A stretch of DNA of 37,656 nt. Source: Deltaproteobacteria bacterium (GTDB taxonomy: Bacteria; Desulfobacterota; Binatia; HRBIN30). The notes beneath the pieces were generated by a model that saw only the letters and a program-made list of their open reading frames with translations, did not search any database and had not been told where the DNA came from. Within the stretch, counting starts at the first letter, position 1. Each line of letters starts with the position of its first letter. Shown here in pieces: positions 24,549 to 32,020 of the stretch. A program made the position numbers and the translations under genes. The stretch is taken from positions 1 to 37,656 of the forward strand of contig JACQEN010000298.1 of NCBI GenBank assembly GCA_016200585.1. The letters are read 5' to 3'.

Positions 24549-24950
24549 TCACTCCGCCAACGGCAACGTCGGATCGAAGGCGCTCTTCATGATGCGCTGC
24601 AATGCTTCGGGTGCCTTCTGGATGGTGGGCGGTACCCACGTGACCTCCAGCGACGTTTCCGCCGTCACCGGCGGCCAATCCGACGGTACGATCAGTTTGT
24701 CCGCGCCTACGGTCTCCAGAAACTTGCCGAGCGCGTCAGCGTCGGTCGCTCCTGCACCCCACCGGCGGCATTGGTCCAGCACGTGCTCTCGCGTCGTTCC
24801 CGCTTCGAACATCTGGAGGATCGCCCAACCGGTCGCGTTGGTTTCGTAGAAGTAGTTTGTTTCCAGGTCGAGGAGGACAGCCCCATCCGTAATGACCGTA
24901 CCGACGACGTCGGGTCGGAGCACCAAGGTTTGACCTGCTACATCAGACAT
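24549..24950 (-). CDS. PqqD-like RRE protein, module 2
   Basis: 133 residues, ATG 24950 with GGGAG eight bases upstream. Residues 1-92 fit the PqqD/RRE fold: LVLRPDVVGTVITDGAVLLDLETNYFYETNATGWAIL, then a helical pair and LGKFLETVGADKLIV. A further 40-residue tail follows with W105-V-P-P108, I110 and D126-P-T-L-P. This parallels the tail of the module 1 protein in pattern (aromatic-V-x-P-x-L/I, then DP-x-V/L-P), although the bodies are diverged. It is the promoter-proximal gene of the eight-gene operon, which suits a protein that recruits substrate for the others. The 128-base interval to the divergent methyltransferase should contain the promoter. Confidence 0.83.
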   Translation of the reverse strand: MSDVAGQTLVLRPDVVGTVITDGAVLLDLETNYFYETNATGWAILQMFEAGTTREHVLDQCRRWGAGATDADALGKFLETVGADKLIVPSDWPPVTAETSLEVTWVPPTIQKAPEALQRIMKSAFDPTLPLAE

Positions 24951-25078
24951 GCACGTTGCTCCCAAATTCAGTTTTCATTGCCGCGAGTGTTGCATCGATC
25001 GAGTGACGGGCCGAACCGCGGATGCGCTTCGAACACGCTGCTGGTTATGATCAAAATGATACGACGGACGCAAGAGTG

Positions 25079-25993
25079 ATGGCAGACTGCGATCTCTGCG
25101 GGTGTTCGACCTCGCGCGACGTGTTCCGCAAGGAGGAATGGCAGCTCGTCGCCTGCGACGAATGCGGATTGGTCCGAGTCGATCCGCGACCCGAGGCGCA
25201 ACAGATCGCCGCGATGTATGCGCCGACGGCTGGCTATCAGTTGCAGCGATTGGCAAGCTCGAGTCGCTATTCGCGCTGGGAGGAGCGGCGTTGCGAGGTT
25301 CTGGCACGCATCACTGGGCCAGCCCGGCAAGCGCCAGCGCGACTGCTCGACGTCGGCTGTTCCACCGGCGGCTATCTCGAGAGAGCGCGAGCCCAGGGTT
25401 GGTCGGTGCAGGGCATCGAGCTGGCGAAGCACCTCGCCGTTTACGCGCGCACGAAACGCGGTCTGCCTGTGGAGCACGGGAGTGTCGACGACGTGCTCGA
25501 GCGCTTCGGTGAGCAAGCCTTCGACGTCATCACGCTGTGGGACGTCATCGAGCACTTACCGCAGCCATTGCGCGCGATGCGTGACCTGTACCGCGCGCTC
25601 AGGCCGGGAGGCAAAGTCTATCTGGCGACGCCCAACCTGGCGGGTTGGGTTCCACGCTACCATTGGCAAGTGGTCAGGCGGTTGTGGAAGATCTGGCCGC
25701 ACCCCGAACCGCCGTTGCACCTCCATCAGTTCAGTCGCGATACCATGGCGCGGCTTCTGTCCGCGGCGCGATTCGAGGACGTACGTTTCGCGCCCGACGA
25801 GATTCCACTCTGGTACACCAGTGGTTTCCGCGGTGCGCCGCGATGGACGGAATGGTTGAACGGCGAGATGCACGCACCCCGGGCGCGTCGGCTCTACCTG
25901 ATGACGCTGCCGGTCTTTCTGGCAGCGCGCCTGTGCGGCGGTGGTGATTCGATGATCGTCTGCGCGTCGAAACCGGTTGCCAACCGCGGTTGA
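25079..25993 (+). CDS. Class I SAM-dependent methyltransferase with N-terminal zinc-ribbon-like knuckles
   Basis: 304 residues from ATG 25079, where MADCDLCG begins; ATG 25022 would add 19 unconserved residues. An N-terminal C-x2-C ... C-x2-C pair (CDLC, CDEC) is followed by the SAM-binding LLDVGCSTGGYLERA, motif II VQGIELAK, and FDVITLWDVIEHLPQP with the acidic residue of the active region. The post-motif segment LRPGGKVYLATPN completes the fold. This two-part architecture is common for methyltransferases in surface polysaccharide clusters, where they methylate sugars. It is divergent from the glycosyltransferase operon, so it probably modifies that product. TATGAT (25046-25051) resembles a -10 box, but I see no matching -35. 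Confidence 0.88.
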   Translation: MADCDLCGCSTSRDVFRKEEWQLVACDECGLVRVDPRPEAQQIAAMYAPTAGYQLQRLASSSRYSRWEERRCEVLARITGPARQAPARLLDVGCSTGGYLERARAQGWSVQGIELAKHLAVYARTKRGLPVEHGSVDDVLERFGEQAFDVITLWDVIEHLPQPLRAMRDLYRALRPGGKVYLATPNLAGWVPRYHWQVVRRLWKIWPHPEPPLHLHQFSRDTMARLLSAARFEDVRFAPDEIPLWYTSGFRGAPRWTEWLNGEMHAPRARRLYLMTLPVFLAARLCGGGDSMIVCASKPVANRG

Positions 25994-26316
25994 AATCGAC
26001 GTTGACCCGCTTGCATAACGGCGAACGGGACGGGCCAGTCGCAGTGCACCCGTGGCGATTTATTTCAGAGTGTTGGAATGGGTGTGGCGCTGGTGCCGAA
26101 AATGAAATTGTCGCCACCAGGAACAGCGCCACGGCGCCAAGCGCCAATGAGGGCCTCGCTGCTTGCAGACAAGCGTTACGGTGCGGTTGGACACGCACCG
26201 CCGACACACCATTTTACTTGACAACGACTCGCTGGCTTGACGATAGTCATCCCTCCATCTGAGCAAGTGTAGCGTCCGGATTGATCGTCCGCGGCAGCGG
26301 ACAGGAGGGGGCCGAT
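25994..26316. other. Gene-free interval with a long inverted repeat (26084-26132)
   Basis: No gene recognised in about 320 bases. GTGGCGCTG (26084-26092) pairs with CAGCGCCAC (26124-26132), and TGGTG (26091-26095) can pair with CACCA (26115-26119) across a four-base bulge. The result is an extended imperfect hairpin. The loop is AT-richer than its surroundings. There is no T-tract, so a protein-binding site or a REP-like relic fits better than a terminator. The promoter of the metalloprotease gene must lie in the right-hand part. Confidence 0.5.
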
Positions 26317-28119
26317 ATGAGAGCGCTCGTTGTTTGGTGTAGTCGGACCGCTACTAGCTACGGCGCCGCGAGTGTCAGCCACACAGGCCGCGGTCACGCA
26401 TTTCTGACGGGCGTTCTTGCCGGAGCGCTGGTGCTGGCCGTAACGCTGGTTACTTGCGTGGGTAGAGTCGGGGCCGCCGATGGCGCGAGCTTCGTCAGCG
26501 AGTATATCTCGGACCCTTCGATCACTGTCAGTCGTTCGTCCGCACCCGCCCTCCCTGCGTCGATGATGACCGGTCTCGTCATCACGCCGATCTTCGACGC
26601 GTCGATCACCAGCGACCCTGACGGCGCCAAGATCATGAACACGATCGAGACGGCGATCGAGTTCTACGAATCGCACATCACCGACCCGGTTACTGTCGTG
26701 ATCAAATTCAAGAAAATGGGCTCAGGACTGGGGAGGAGCTCGACATTCATCACCTGCAAACAGTCGAACGCCAGCCTTTGCTTCGAGCCGCTGATTTCCT
26801 ATACGAGCTCTCTGACGGCCCTTTCGACGCGTGCAACGACGGCCGACGATGCGACGGCGTTGGCGAACCTTCCCTCCGGTCCCAATAATCCGGTCGATCT
26901 CAACCCGAACATGGTGATGACGCTGCCCAACGCCCGGGCGCTTGGATTTACCGCCGATGCTCCTCCGGGAAATCCGGACAGCACGATCAGCTTGCATACC
27001 GCGATCTGCAATCTCGACCGGTCCTCAATCGATACCAGCAAATATGATCTGCTGGCTGTCGTCGAGCATGAAATTGACGAAGCACTCGGACTTGGGTCGG
27101 CACTCAATGGTTTGCCGAACAATGCGCCCGCTCCGACCGGCCCGGTGTATTTGGAAGACCTCTTCCGGTACGACCAGATGGGTCTGCGCAGCTTTACCAC
27201 GTCCCCGACCGCGCAGGCCTTCTTTTCCACCGACGGCACCACGCAGTTGGCGCGATTCAATCAAACCGCCGGCGGTGATTTTCATGATTGGTACAGTCCA
27301 TTCAATGTTGCACACGTCCCGCAAGTACAGGACGCCTTCGGGACCCCTGGCGCGACTCCGGATCTCGGAGTTGAGCTGACCGTGCTTGACGTGATCGGCT
27401 ACACCTTCGGCACGCCTACGCCGCCCTCGCAGGACGACGACACCGGCTTTATCCCGCCCGACGCCAACGCTGAAGCCTGTGAAATCGGGGTCGCCAAGAA
27501 CGTCAGAGCGCTCGAGAGCTGTATCGAGACATGCCAGACCTCAGCCGGCACCAAGGCGTTCAAAGGGAAGTCCTTCGACGAAGAAGCCTGTGAGACGTCT
27601 TGCCGCAGCAGGTACAATACGAAGCAATCCAGCCTGCTTGCGACAGGTGCCTGCCCGGCGTGCCTTGGTGCCACACAACAGGCCAGCTTGGCGGATCAAG
27701 TGGAGAGCGATCTCGACTCCGGAAACGGGTCCCTCTACTGTGCCGGCAGCGTTGCGTTCGGCGGCGACGATGCGGGTTTCGTTCCGCCTGACACCAACAG
27801 CCTCACGTGCGAGACGGGGGTCGCCAACAACCTCAAAGCGCTCAAGAGCTGTGTGCGCGAGTGTCACATTACAGCCGCAATCAAGGCATTCAAAGGGAAA
27901 CCGTTTGACGAAGAGGGTTGTGAGGAGACCGACCCGAAGAAGTCCTGCCGGGCGAAGTACGCTACCAAGCAGGCAAAGCTGCTAGCGCCGGGTACCTGTC
28001 CAGCGTGTCTTGGTGCATTGCAGCAGACGACCCTGGGGGATCAGGTGGCGCCGAGCCTCGACTCCGGCAACAGCTCGCTCTTCTGTGCGGGAACGACGCC
28101 ATTTCCACCGCCGTGGTGA
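26317..28119 (+). CDS. Secreted NF038122-like metalloprotease with two Cys-rich C-terminal repeats
   Basis: 600 residues, ATG 26317 with an excellent AGGAGGGGG site. A long basic N-terminus precedes one hydrophobic segment (about 28-50) ending near VGAADG, so it is exported. The catalytic-like domain has the motif VVEHEIDEALGLGS (H251-E-x2-E255), the metzincin-like zinc site as it appears in the NF038122 family, where the second His is replaced. FDASITSDPDGAKIMNTIETAIEFYE near the N-terminus and DVIGY at its end agree with that family. After a short linker there are two repeats of about 100 residues (27466-27760 and 27784-28090), each with CE(I/T)GVA, AFKGK(S/P)FDEE(A/G)CE, CPACLGA and SLDSGN motifs. 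They may anchor or stabilise the protein. Substrate unknown. Confidence 0.82.
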   Translation: MRALVVWCSRTATSYGAASVSHTGRGHAFLTGVLAGALVLAVTLVTCVGRVGAADGASFVSEYISDPSITVSRSSAPALPASMMTGLVITPIFDASITSDPDGAKIMNTIETAIEFYESHITDPVTVVIKFKKMGSGLGRSSTFITCKQSNASLCFEPLISYTSSLTALSTRATTADDATALANLPSGPNNPVDLNPNMVMTLPNARALGFTADAPPGNPDSTISLHTAICNLDRSSIDTSKYDLLAVVEHEIDEALGLGSALNGLPNNAPAPTGPVYLEDLFRYDQMGLRSFTTSPTAQAFFSTDGTTQLARFNQTAGGDFHDWYSPFNVAHVPQVQDAFGTPGATPDLGVELTVLDVIGYTFGTPTPPSQDDDTGFIPPDANAEACEIGVAKNVRALESCIETCQTSAGTKAFKGKSFDEEACETSCRSRYNTKQSSLLATGACPACLGATQQASLADQVESDLDSGNGSLYCAGSVAFGGDDAGFVPPDTNSLTCETGVANNLKALKSCVRECHITAAIKAFKGKPFDEEGCEETDPKKSCRAKYATKQAKLLAPGTCPACLGALQQTTLGDQVAPSLDSGNSSLFCAGTTPFPPPW

Positions 28120-28343
28120 CGTACAACGTCTCCTAAGAAAATAATTTTTGTAGCGGTATCAATTCCGGCGAAGATCGGCTAAGGTCCCGGTCACACGAGT
28201 CGAGAATGGATGCCTAAAGTGGGTCTCCGGGGTCGACTCACCTTGCTGCGGGATGCGCGAACACGAGTAGTCGGTAAGTATCGGATGGGCTTTAATACGC
28301 AGCGCCGCACTCCGACGATTCGAAAACCAAATAGGAGTTAGGC

Positions 28344-28550
28344 ATGCGAATTACAGGAACAGTCAAGTGGTTCAACGATGACAAAGGCTTCGGCTTCATC
28401 ATCCGCGATGACGGCCAGAAGGACGTCTTCTGCCACCACAGCGCCGTGCAGGGACAGGGATTCAAGAGTCTCAAAGAAGGCGCGAAGGTCGAGTTCGACG
28501 TGGTCGATGGCCAAAAGGGCCCGGCCGCATCAAACGTCGTGACCTTGTAA
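28344..28550 (+). CDS. cspA: Cold shock protein (CspA family)
   Basis: 68 residues, the standard size. ATG 28344 has AGGAG eight bases upstream. The oligonucleotide-binding fold carries RNP1 (KGFGFI) and a slightly altered RNP2 (VFCHH instead of VFVHH), with [13 protein letters not shown] at the start and GPAASNV at the end. The Cys in RNP2 is tolerated in some homologues. The protein binds single-stranded RNA/DNA and melts secondary structure. A 224-base leader separates it from the metalloprotease and has an AT-rich tract (28134-28148), but I could not assign a promoter. A strong terminator follows. It is probably monocistronic. Confidence 0.95.
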   Translation: MRITGTVKWFNDDKGFGFIIRDDGQKDVFCHHSAVQGQGFKSLKEGAKVEFDVVDGQKGPAASNVVTL

Positions 28551-28578
28551 GGTCTGCCCCTCAAAGCAGCTTGCAACG

Positions 28579-28620
28579 CAACGAGCCCACGGGCAAAAGC
28601 CCGTGGGCTCGTTGTTCTTC
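28579..28620 (+). terminator. Intrinsic terminator of the cold shock gene
   Basis: AACGAGCCCACGGGC (28580-28594) pairs perfectly with GCCCGTGGGCTCGTT (28599-28613) around an AAAA loop, extended by one further C-G pair. The short T-rich tail TTGTTCTTC follows. The 15-bp perfect stem, 29 bases after the cspA stop codon, is the clearest terminator in the window. Confidence 0.85.
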
Positions 28621-28775
28621 GCAAGCAAGTCGGTTCCCTTTTCATCTAATCCACAGTGTCTCGGCCCGTACGGTCGGGGAATAACGACCCCGACCCAAGG
28701 CGTACGAGCCCCAACGAGAGCGCCGCGCTCTCCATAGCCTCGCGCCGGTGATGCCCGCGCAACGAGAAAGCTCCA

Positions 28776-29093
28776 ATGTATGAAATCGCACATCTTTCCT
28801 TCCGAGATGGGGGCGTGGTTCTTCCGGCGAACACGCCTTACGAACGCGAACTATTGATCGAGTGTGTCGAGGCGACGACCAAGCGCTATGGCACTCTCCA
28901 ACTCGATGTTGCCGGTCGAAGTTGGACCATCCGTATGAGCCAGGGGCTTGGTACTGCATGCGACTCGTGCAGTCAGTGGCCGGCCGATTTCGGATACCCC
29001 GGCGGGTCGAGTGGTGCTCTATCGGTGGTGAGCTCGCGCGCCGTGAAGTGTCTCGACCGTACCTGCGGGGCTCGCTCAAGAGGAAGCTCATGA
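28776..29093 (+). CDS. Hypothetical small protein with paired cysteines
   Basis: 105 residues starting at ATG 28776; the ribosome site is weak. I do not recognise a family. A polar N-terminal part (RELLIECVEATTKRYGTLQLDVAGRSW) is followed by C-x2-C (ACDSC, near residue 69) and a C-x4-C pair (CLDRTC), which could form a metal knuckle. The main argument that it is real is the ATGA overlap with the next gene, whose zinc-ribbon product is convincing. The pair is separated from the cold shock gene by the terminator. Function unknown; a small regulatory or redox protein is possible. Confidence 0.55.
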   Translation: MYEIAHLSFRDGGVVLPANTPYERELLIECVEATTKRYGTLQLDVAGRSWTIRMSQGLGTACDSCSQWPADFGYPGGSSGALSVVSSRAVKCLDRTCGARSRGSS

Positions 29094-29290
29094 GTGAACG
29101 ACTCGCTGCTTGCGATAATTTGAATCATCGACGGACGCAGGCCCCCGTTAGCCATTGTCCGAGGTGCGGGGTTGTCGTCAACGGGACCCTCGGGGTACGA
29201 CATTGCAACGAAGCGAAGCACGCAGCGGAACGGCGCGAGCAGAACATGTTTTGCATCGACTGCGGTTTACGTCTGATCTCCCAAAGCTGA
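29090..29290 (+). CDS. Small zinc-ribbon protein
   Basis: 66 residues from ATG 29090, with AGAGGA six bases upstream. The sequence starts MSERLAACDNLNHRRTQAPV and continues with HCPRCGVVVN, RHCNEAKHAAERR and FCIDCGLRLI. The two C-x2-C knuckles, CPRC and CIDC, are the pattern of a treble-clef/zinc-ribbon. I recall very similar short proteins in related uncultured bacteria, always of unknown function. The frame extends upstream to 28862, but only the part from 29090 is conserved-looking. It overlaps the preceding gene by four bases. Probably a nucleic-acid or protein-binding accessory protein. Confidence 0.7.
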   Translation: MSERLAACDNLNHRRTQAPVSHCPRCGVVVNGTLGVRHCNEAKHAAERREQNMFCIDCGLRLISQS

Positions 29291-29370
29291 GAAGCCGTAC
29301 CGAGTGGTCTGCCGTGATCGTCCGGCTCGGCTGCTTCACGGTGACCCGCAACAAAAGGAGCATTGGCAAA

Positions 29371-29706
29371 GTGACTGAAGCCCCCGGCAAATTCTCGCAG
29401 CTCGACATCCTCCTGCCGTCGCAGCATTACGGAAGGTCGCACAAGTCGACCCCCGAACAGCGGCTCATGATTGCTGTTCTTCACGACGCACTCGATTGTG
29501 TCGAGAAGTATCGTTTCGCGACGGATCCGGAAGGACGCCGTCTCTTTCAGGAAGCGAAGAAGTGGTTGCTCGCTGACGAAGCAGACTGGCCTTACTCCTT
29601 TGAATGCATTTGTGGAATTCTCGATCTCGACTCTGCGGCGGTGCTCCAGCATATATTGGTCGCCACACAGGCGACCGCCGAGCCACAGAGACTGAGATGT
29701 GGGTAG
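29371..29706 (+). CDS. Conserved hypothetical protein
   Basis: 111 residues from GTG 29371; AAAGGAG lies ten bases upstream. The frame is open earlier, but the conserved part begins after this codon. The middle is distinctive: TPEQRLMIAVLHDALDCVEKYRF, GRRLFQEAKKWLLADE and WPYSFECICGILDLD, a mostly helical domain. I recognise this as a family that is frequent in Binatota- and Desulfobacterota-like genomes without assigned function. No signal or membrane segment. It lies close after the zinc-ribbon gene (80 bases) and may be co-transcribed. Confidence 0.75.
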   Translation: MTEAPGKFSQLDILLPSQHYGRSHKSTPEQRLMIAVLHDALDCVEKYRFATDPEGRRLFQEAKKWLLADEADWPYSFECICGILDLDSAAVLQHILVATQATAEPQRLRCG

Positions 29707-29767
29707 AGGACTGACGGCATCGGTACACTGACAAGAATCGGTTTGGTCGCTGGTTAGGCGGCGATCG

Positions 29768-29793
29768 GCGGGCTGCTGGTCGGAGCAACCCGC
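29768..29793 (+). promoter_or_regulatory. Hairpin in front of a small basic protein gene
   Basis: GCGGGCTGCT (29768-29777) pairs with AGCAACCCGC (29784-29793) with a single C/A mismatch and a six-base loop. It lies 62 bases after the upstream stop and ends 24 bases before the next start codon, with no T-tract. It could be an mRNA leader structure or a weak terminator. Confidence 0.35.
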
Positions 29794-29817
29794 ATACGCG
29801 AAAAGAGGAGGTTCAAG

Positions 29818-30006
29818 GTGGCTACGAGCGGACGAACATCAGTGAACAAGCGACGCAAGGAGCAGGAGCGTCGCGAGTGGCAACAGAAGAAGGCCTCCCG
29901 CCGCGCTCAACGTGCCGAAGAAGCGCGAACGCGGCCTGATACACCGGGGGAAGACCCGGACATCGCGGGGATGGTTCCCGGCCCCCAACCGCCGCTGGAC
30001 GACTAA
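29818..30006 (+). CDS. Small basic conserved protein
   Basis: 62 residues from GTG 29818, with GAGGAGG six bases upstream. The N-terminal half is a highly charged Lys/Arg/Gln/Glu helix (VNKRRKEQERREWQQKKASRRAQRAEEAR is the region 8-36, key residues only repeated here as a basic coiled-coil-like run). The C-terminal part is DPDIAGMVPGPQPPLDD, which I recall as a conserved ending of short proteins in related genomes. Likely a nucleic-acid- or ribosome-associated microprotein; no function can be assigned. Convergent with the BamE-like gene. Confidence 0.7.
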   Translation: MATSGRTSVNKRRKEQERREWQQKKASRRAQRAEEARTRPDTPGEDPDIAGMVPGPQPPLDD

Positions 30007-30040
30007 GCTCCGTCTGCCTCGGACCGCGGCGCCTGTCGCC

Positions 30041-30592
30041 TCAGAACCAAAAATTGATGTACGGTTTGACAAAGCCGCTGACGTGCCCGCTCGCATCGAT
30101 TGCCACCGTACCTTGGCCGAGGAGCTTGTAGTCGTAGTGCCAGATTGTCTGATTGCCGGCCTGTAGCTTGCGATCGGGGGCGCCCAAGAGGTGCTCGACG
30201 TCTTCGGCGCTCAGCCCCTGCCGAATATCGCTCCAGCGTTGCTTCGCTTCCAACTCACGTCTCTCCGGCTCCATCTTTCCGTCTTGCGGTCGGTCGCCGG
30301 CGCTCGACCCGGACGTGGCGGGTGTCGATGGCGGTACGGCGACGACGGCTGGGGTTGCGGATGGCGTCGCCGGTGTGCTTGGAGTGATCGGACTCGCGGT
30401 AGGCGGCAAGCGATTTTCGAGCTCCTCGATACGCGAGTTCAGTTTCCGGATCACTTTCTCGAGCGTGTCGACCTGATCGTGCAACGTGGCGTCATCGTGC
30501 TGCGCCACTGCCGGCACACTCGCGATCACGACTGCCGCCAATACGGTCGCGAGCCAACGATGAGGATTGGTTTGATGCGTCGAGCCCGACAA
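30041..30592 (-). CDS. Exported coiled-coil protein with BamE/SmpA-like domain
   Basis: 183 residues if TTG 30592 is used; no ATG fits well and the start is uncertain, but it should lie after the upstream stop at 30603. A signal peptide (LATVLAAVVIASVPAVAQ) precedes a coiled coil (DQVDTLEKVIRKLNSRIEELENRL), a Pro/Thr/Ser/Ala linker, and a C-terminal domain. That domain (WSDIRQGLSAEDVEHLLGAPDRK, WHYDY, GHVSGF) matches the BamE/SmpA/OmlA-like fold. It is not a lipoprotein, since no lipobox Cys is seen. It lies directly after the porin-cytochrome gene on the same strand and may help its assembly or sit in the periplasm beside it. Confidence 0.7.
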   Translation of the reverse strand: MSGSTHQTNPHRWLATVLAAVVIASVPAVAQHDDATLHDQVDTLEKVIRKLNSRIEELENRLPPTASPITPSTPATPSATPAVVAVPPSTPATSGSSAGDRPQDGKMEPERRELEAKQRWSDIRQGLSAEDVEHLLGAPDRKLQAGNQTIWHYDYKLLGQGTVAIDASGHVSGFVKPYINFWF

Positions 30593-30602
30593 GGAGTTCT
30601 CG

Positions 30603-31943
30603 CTAAAATGCCAGCCACGCCAGGAGGTAGAGTGTATCGTTGTCTGCAGCGCTGCGCAGCGAACCGTCGTAGTTGTGAGCTCGGCCATTGAACTGCGTGT
30701 ACACCTTATAAAGCGCCTTCAGCTGGATGTTTTGCCACGGAAAGAACGTTGCCGATACAACGAACCCGTCGCTGTTGGGGCTGCCGTTTGCGCTTCCGGA
30801 GACGTCGCCGGGGCTATAGAGCCCGTCATTCTTGTTGCCGAAGATATAGAAGTATTGGGCGCCGACGCTCCACGTGTAGCCGAGATGGTAGATGGCGTCG
30901 ACGCGGACCTCGTTGAGGTGATTGTCGGCTTTCGCAGAGCCGCCCGCCAACGTCGTGGCGTGCAGGTTTTGCCCTTCGTAGATGTAGACCGCATGGGCGG
31001 ACAGAAGGTTGGAGCCCATGGTGTGCTCGAACTGACCGTCGAAGGCGATGTCGATGAGCTCATCCAACGGTCCGGAGACGCCTTTAGGATGATGGGCAGT
31101 GTACAAGCCATAGTGACCGAGCATGAGGTAGTTGGAGCCGGCCAGCGGGCTGTGCCAAGCCAGTCGCCAGTAGGGCGAAACGCCATTGATGACATTCTCG
31201 CTGTCCTGATTTGGTGGTGTCGGACCGCCGATCTGCGCCGAACGATAAAGCTCGCTGTTCACGTACCAGTGGTTGTCGAGCATGAGGTACCCACCGACGC
31301 CCATCACTTGTTGCGCCAGCGCGCCGTCCAGTTGCGGCCCGGCCGTCGGACTCACGGCCGTATCGGAGTCGGGTGCGGCAAAGGGGTAGCTCCATGCGGC
31401 ACCGGTGTTCCACAGATCTTCAACGCCCGGATTGTTGTTTACGTCGAGACCGTAGACGAGATTCTTGCCTCCGATGGTGGTTCGATCGGCGTAACGGATG
31501 TCGGTGTTGTCCATGCTGAAGGTGTTGCTTGATTGCGAATAGGTCGCCTGCACAAACAGGCCCAAATGCGGTGCGATTTCTCCGGCCAGGAACAAGCTGA
31601 GTTGTTGCGGAAGTTGAAAGTCGTTGTTGGCGCGGTCGGGTATGCCGCGGTTGCTGCGCGTGAAGGCGCTCTGCAGCATCACCGACAACGGGAAGTACGA
31701 GCTCACCATCAAGGCCGGGGTCGAATCCGTCGCGGGGCCTTCGATCTTATTTGTCATCGAGAGCGTATATCCGTTGAGCTTGAAGTCGCGCGCAAACGCG
31801 GTGATTTCAGGAAACCCCGAGTGACAGGCGCTGCACGGCATGAGCGTCTGTCGAGAAAAGCTGGGGACCGCAGCGGCACGGTCGGTGAGTGTGGCGATGG
31901 CAATGCAGACCTGTACGATTGGTAGAATGTACCGACGTTGCAT
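30603..31943 (-). CDS. Outer-membrane cytochrome-porin fusion (Cyc2-like)
   Basis: 446 residues, ATG 31943 with AAAGGAGGG seven bases upstream. The signal peptide ends about residue 25 (DRAAA). Directly after it, VPSFSRQT leads to one haem c site C37-S-A-C40-H41 and then FPEITAFARDFKLNGYTL. This arrangement is typical of the Cyc2-like family, in which an N-terminal monohaem domain plugs a 16-stranded beta-barrel. The rest is barrel-like: alternating aromatic/hydrophobic strands, many Gly and Asn turns, and a final Phe (LLAWLAF). Cyc2 relatives oxidise Fe(II) at the cell surface or transfer electrons across the outer membrane. Whether this member handles iron is not shown by sequence. Next gene in the operon encodes a BamE-like protein. 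Confidence 0.82.
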   Translation of the reverse strand: MQRRYILPIVQVCIAIATLTDRAAAVPSFSRQTLMPCSACHSGFPEITAFARDFKLNGYTLSMTNKIEGPATDSTPALMVSSYFPLSVMLQSAFTRSNRGIPDRANNDFQLPQQLSLFLAGEIAPHLGLFVQATYSQSSNTFSMDNTDIRYADRTTIGGKNLVYGLDVNNNPGVEDLWNTGAAWSYPFAAPDSDTAVSPTAGPQLDGALAQQVMGVGGYLMLDNHWYVNSELYRSAQIGGPTPPNQDSENVINGVSPYWRLAWHSPLAGSNYLMLGHYGLYTAHHPKGVSGPLDELIDIAFDGQFEHTMGSNLLSAHAVYIYEGQNLHATTLAGGSAKADNHLNEVRVDAIYHLGYTWSVGAQYFYIFGNKNDGLYSPGDVSGSANGSPNSDGFVVSATFFPWQNIQLKALYKVYTQFNGRAHNYDGSLRSAADNDTLYLLAWLAF

Positions 31944-32020
31944 ATCTGATCCCTCCTTTAGCCCATGAGTATTGAAGCTGGACAGCGATACGAACCACAT
32001 CGGTTACTTGTAGGGTTGAT

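Noticed and set aside
18239-24950. Complete lasso peptide biosynthetic cluster
   Set aside because: B1-like, B2-like and kinase genes are present, but there is no asparagine-synthetase-like cyclase and no separate precursor gene in the window.
28134-28148. AT-rich tract after the metalloprotease gene as a promoter or terminator
   Set aside because: It stands out in base composition, but there is no stem before it and no -35/-10 pair at proper spacing.
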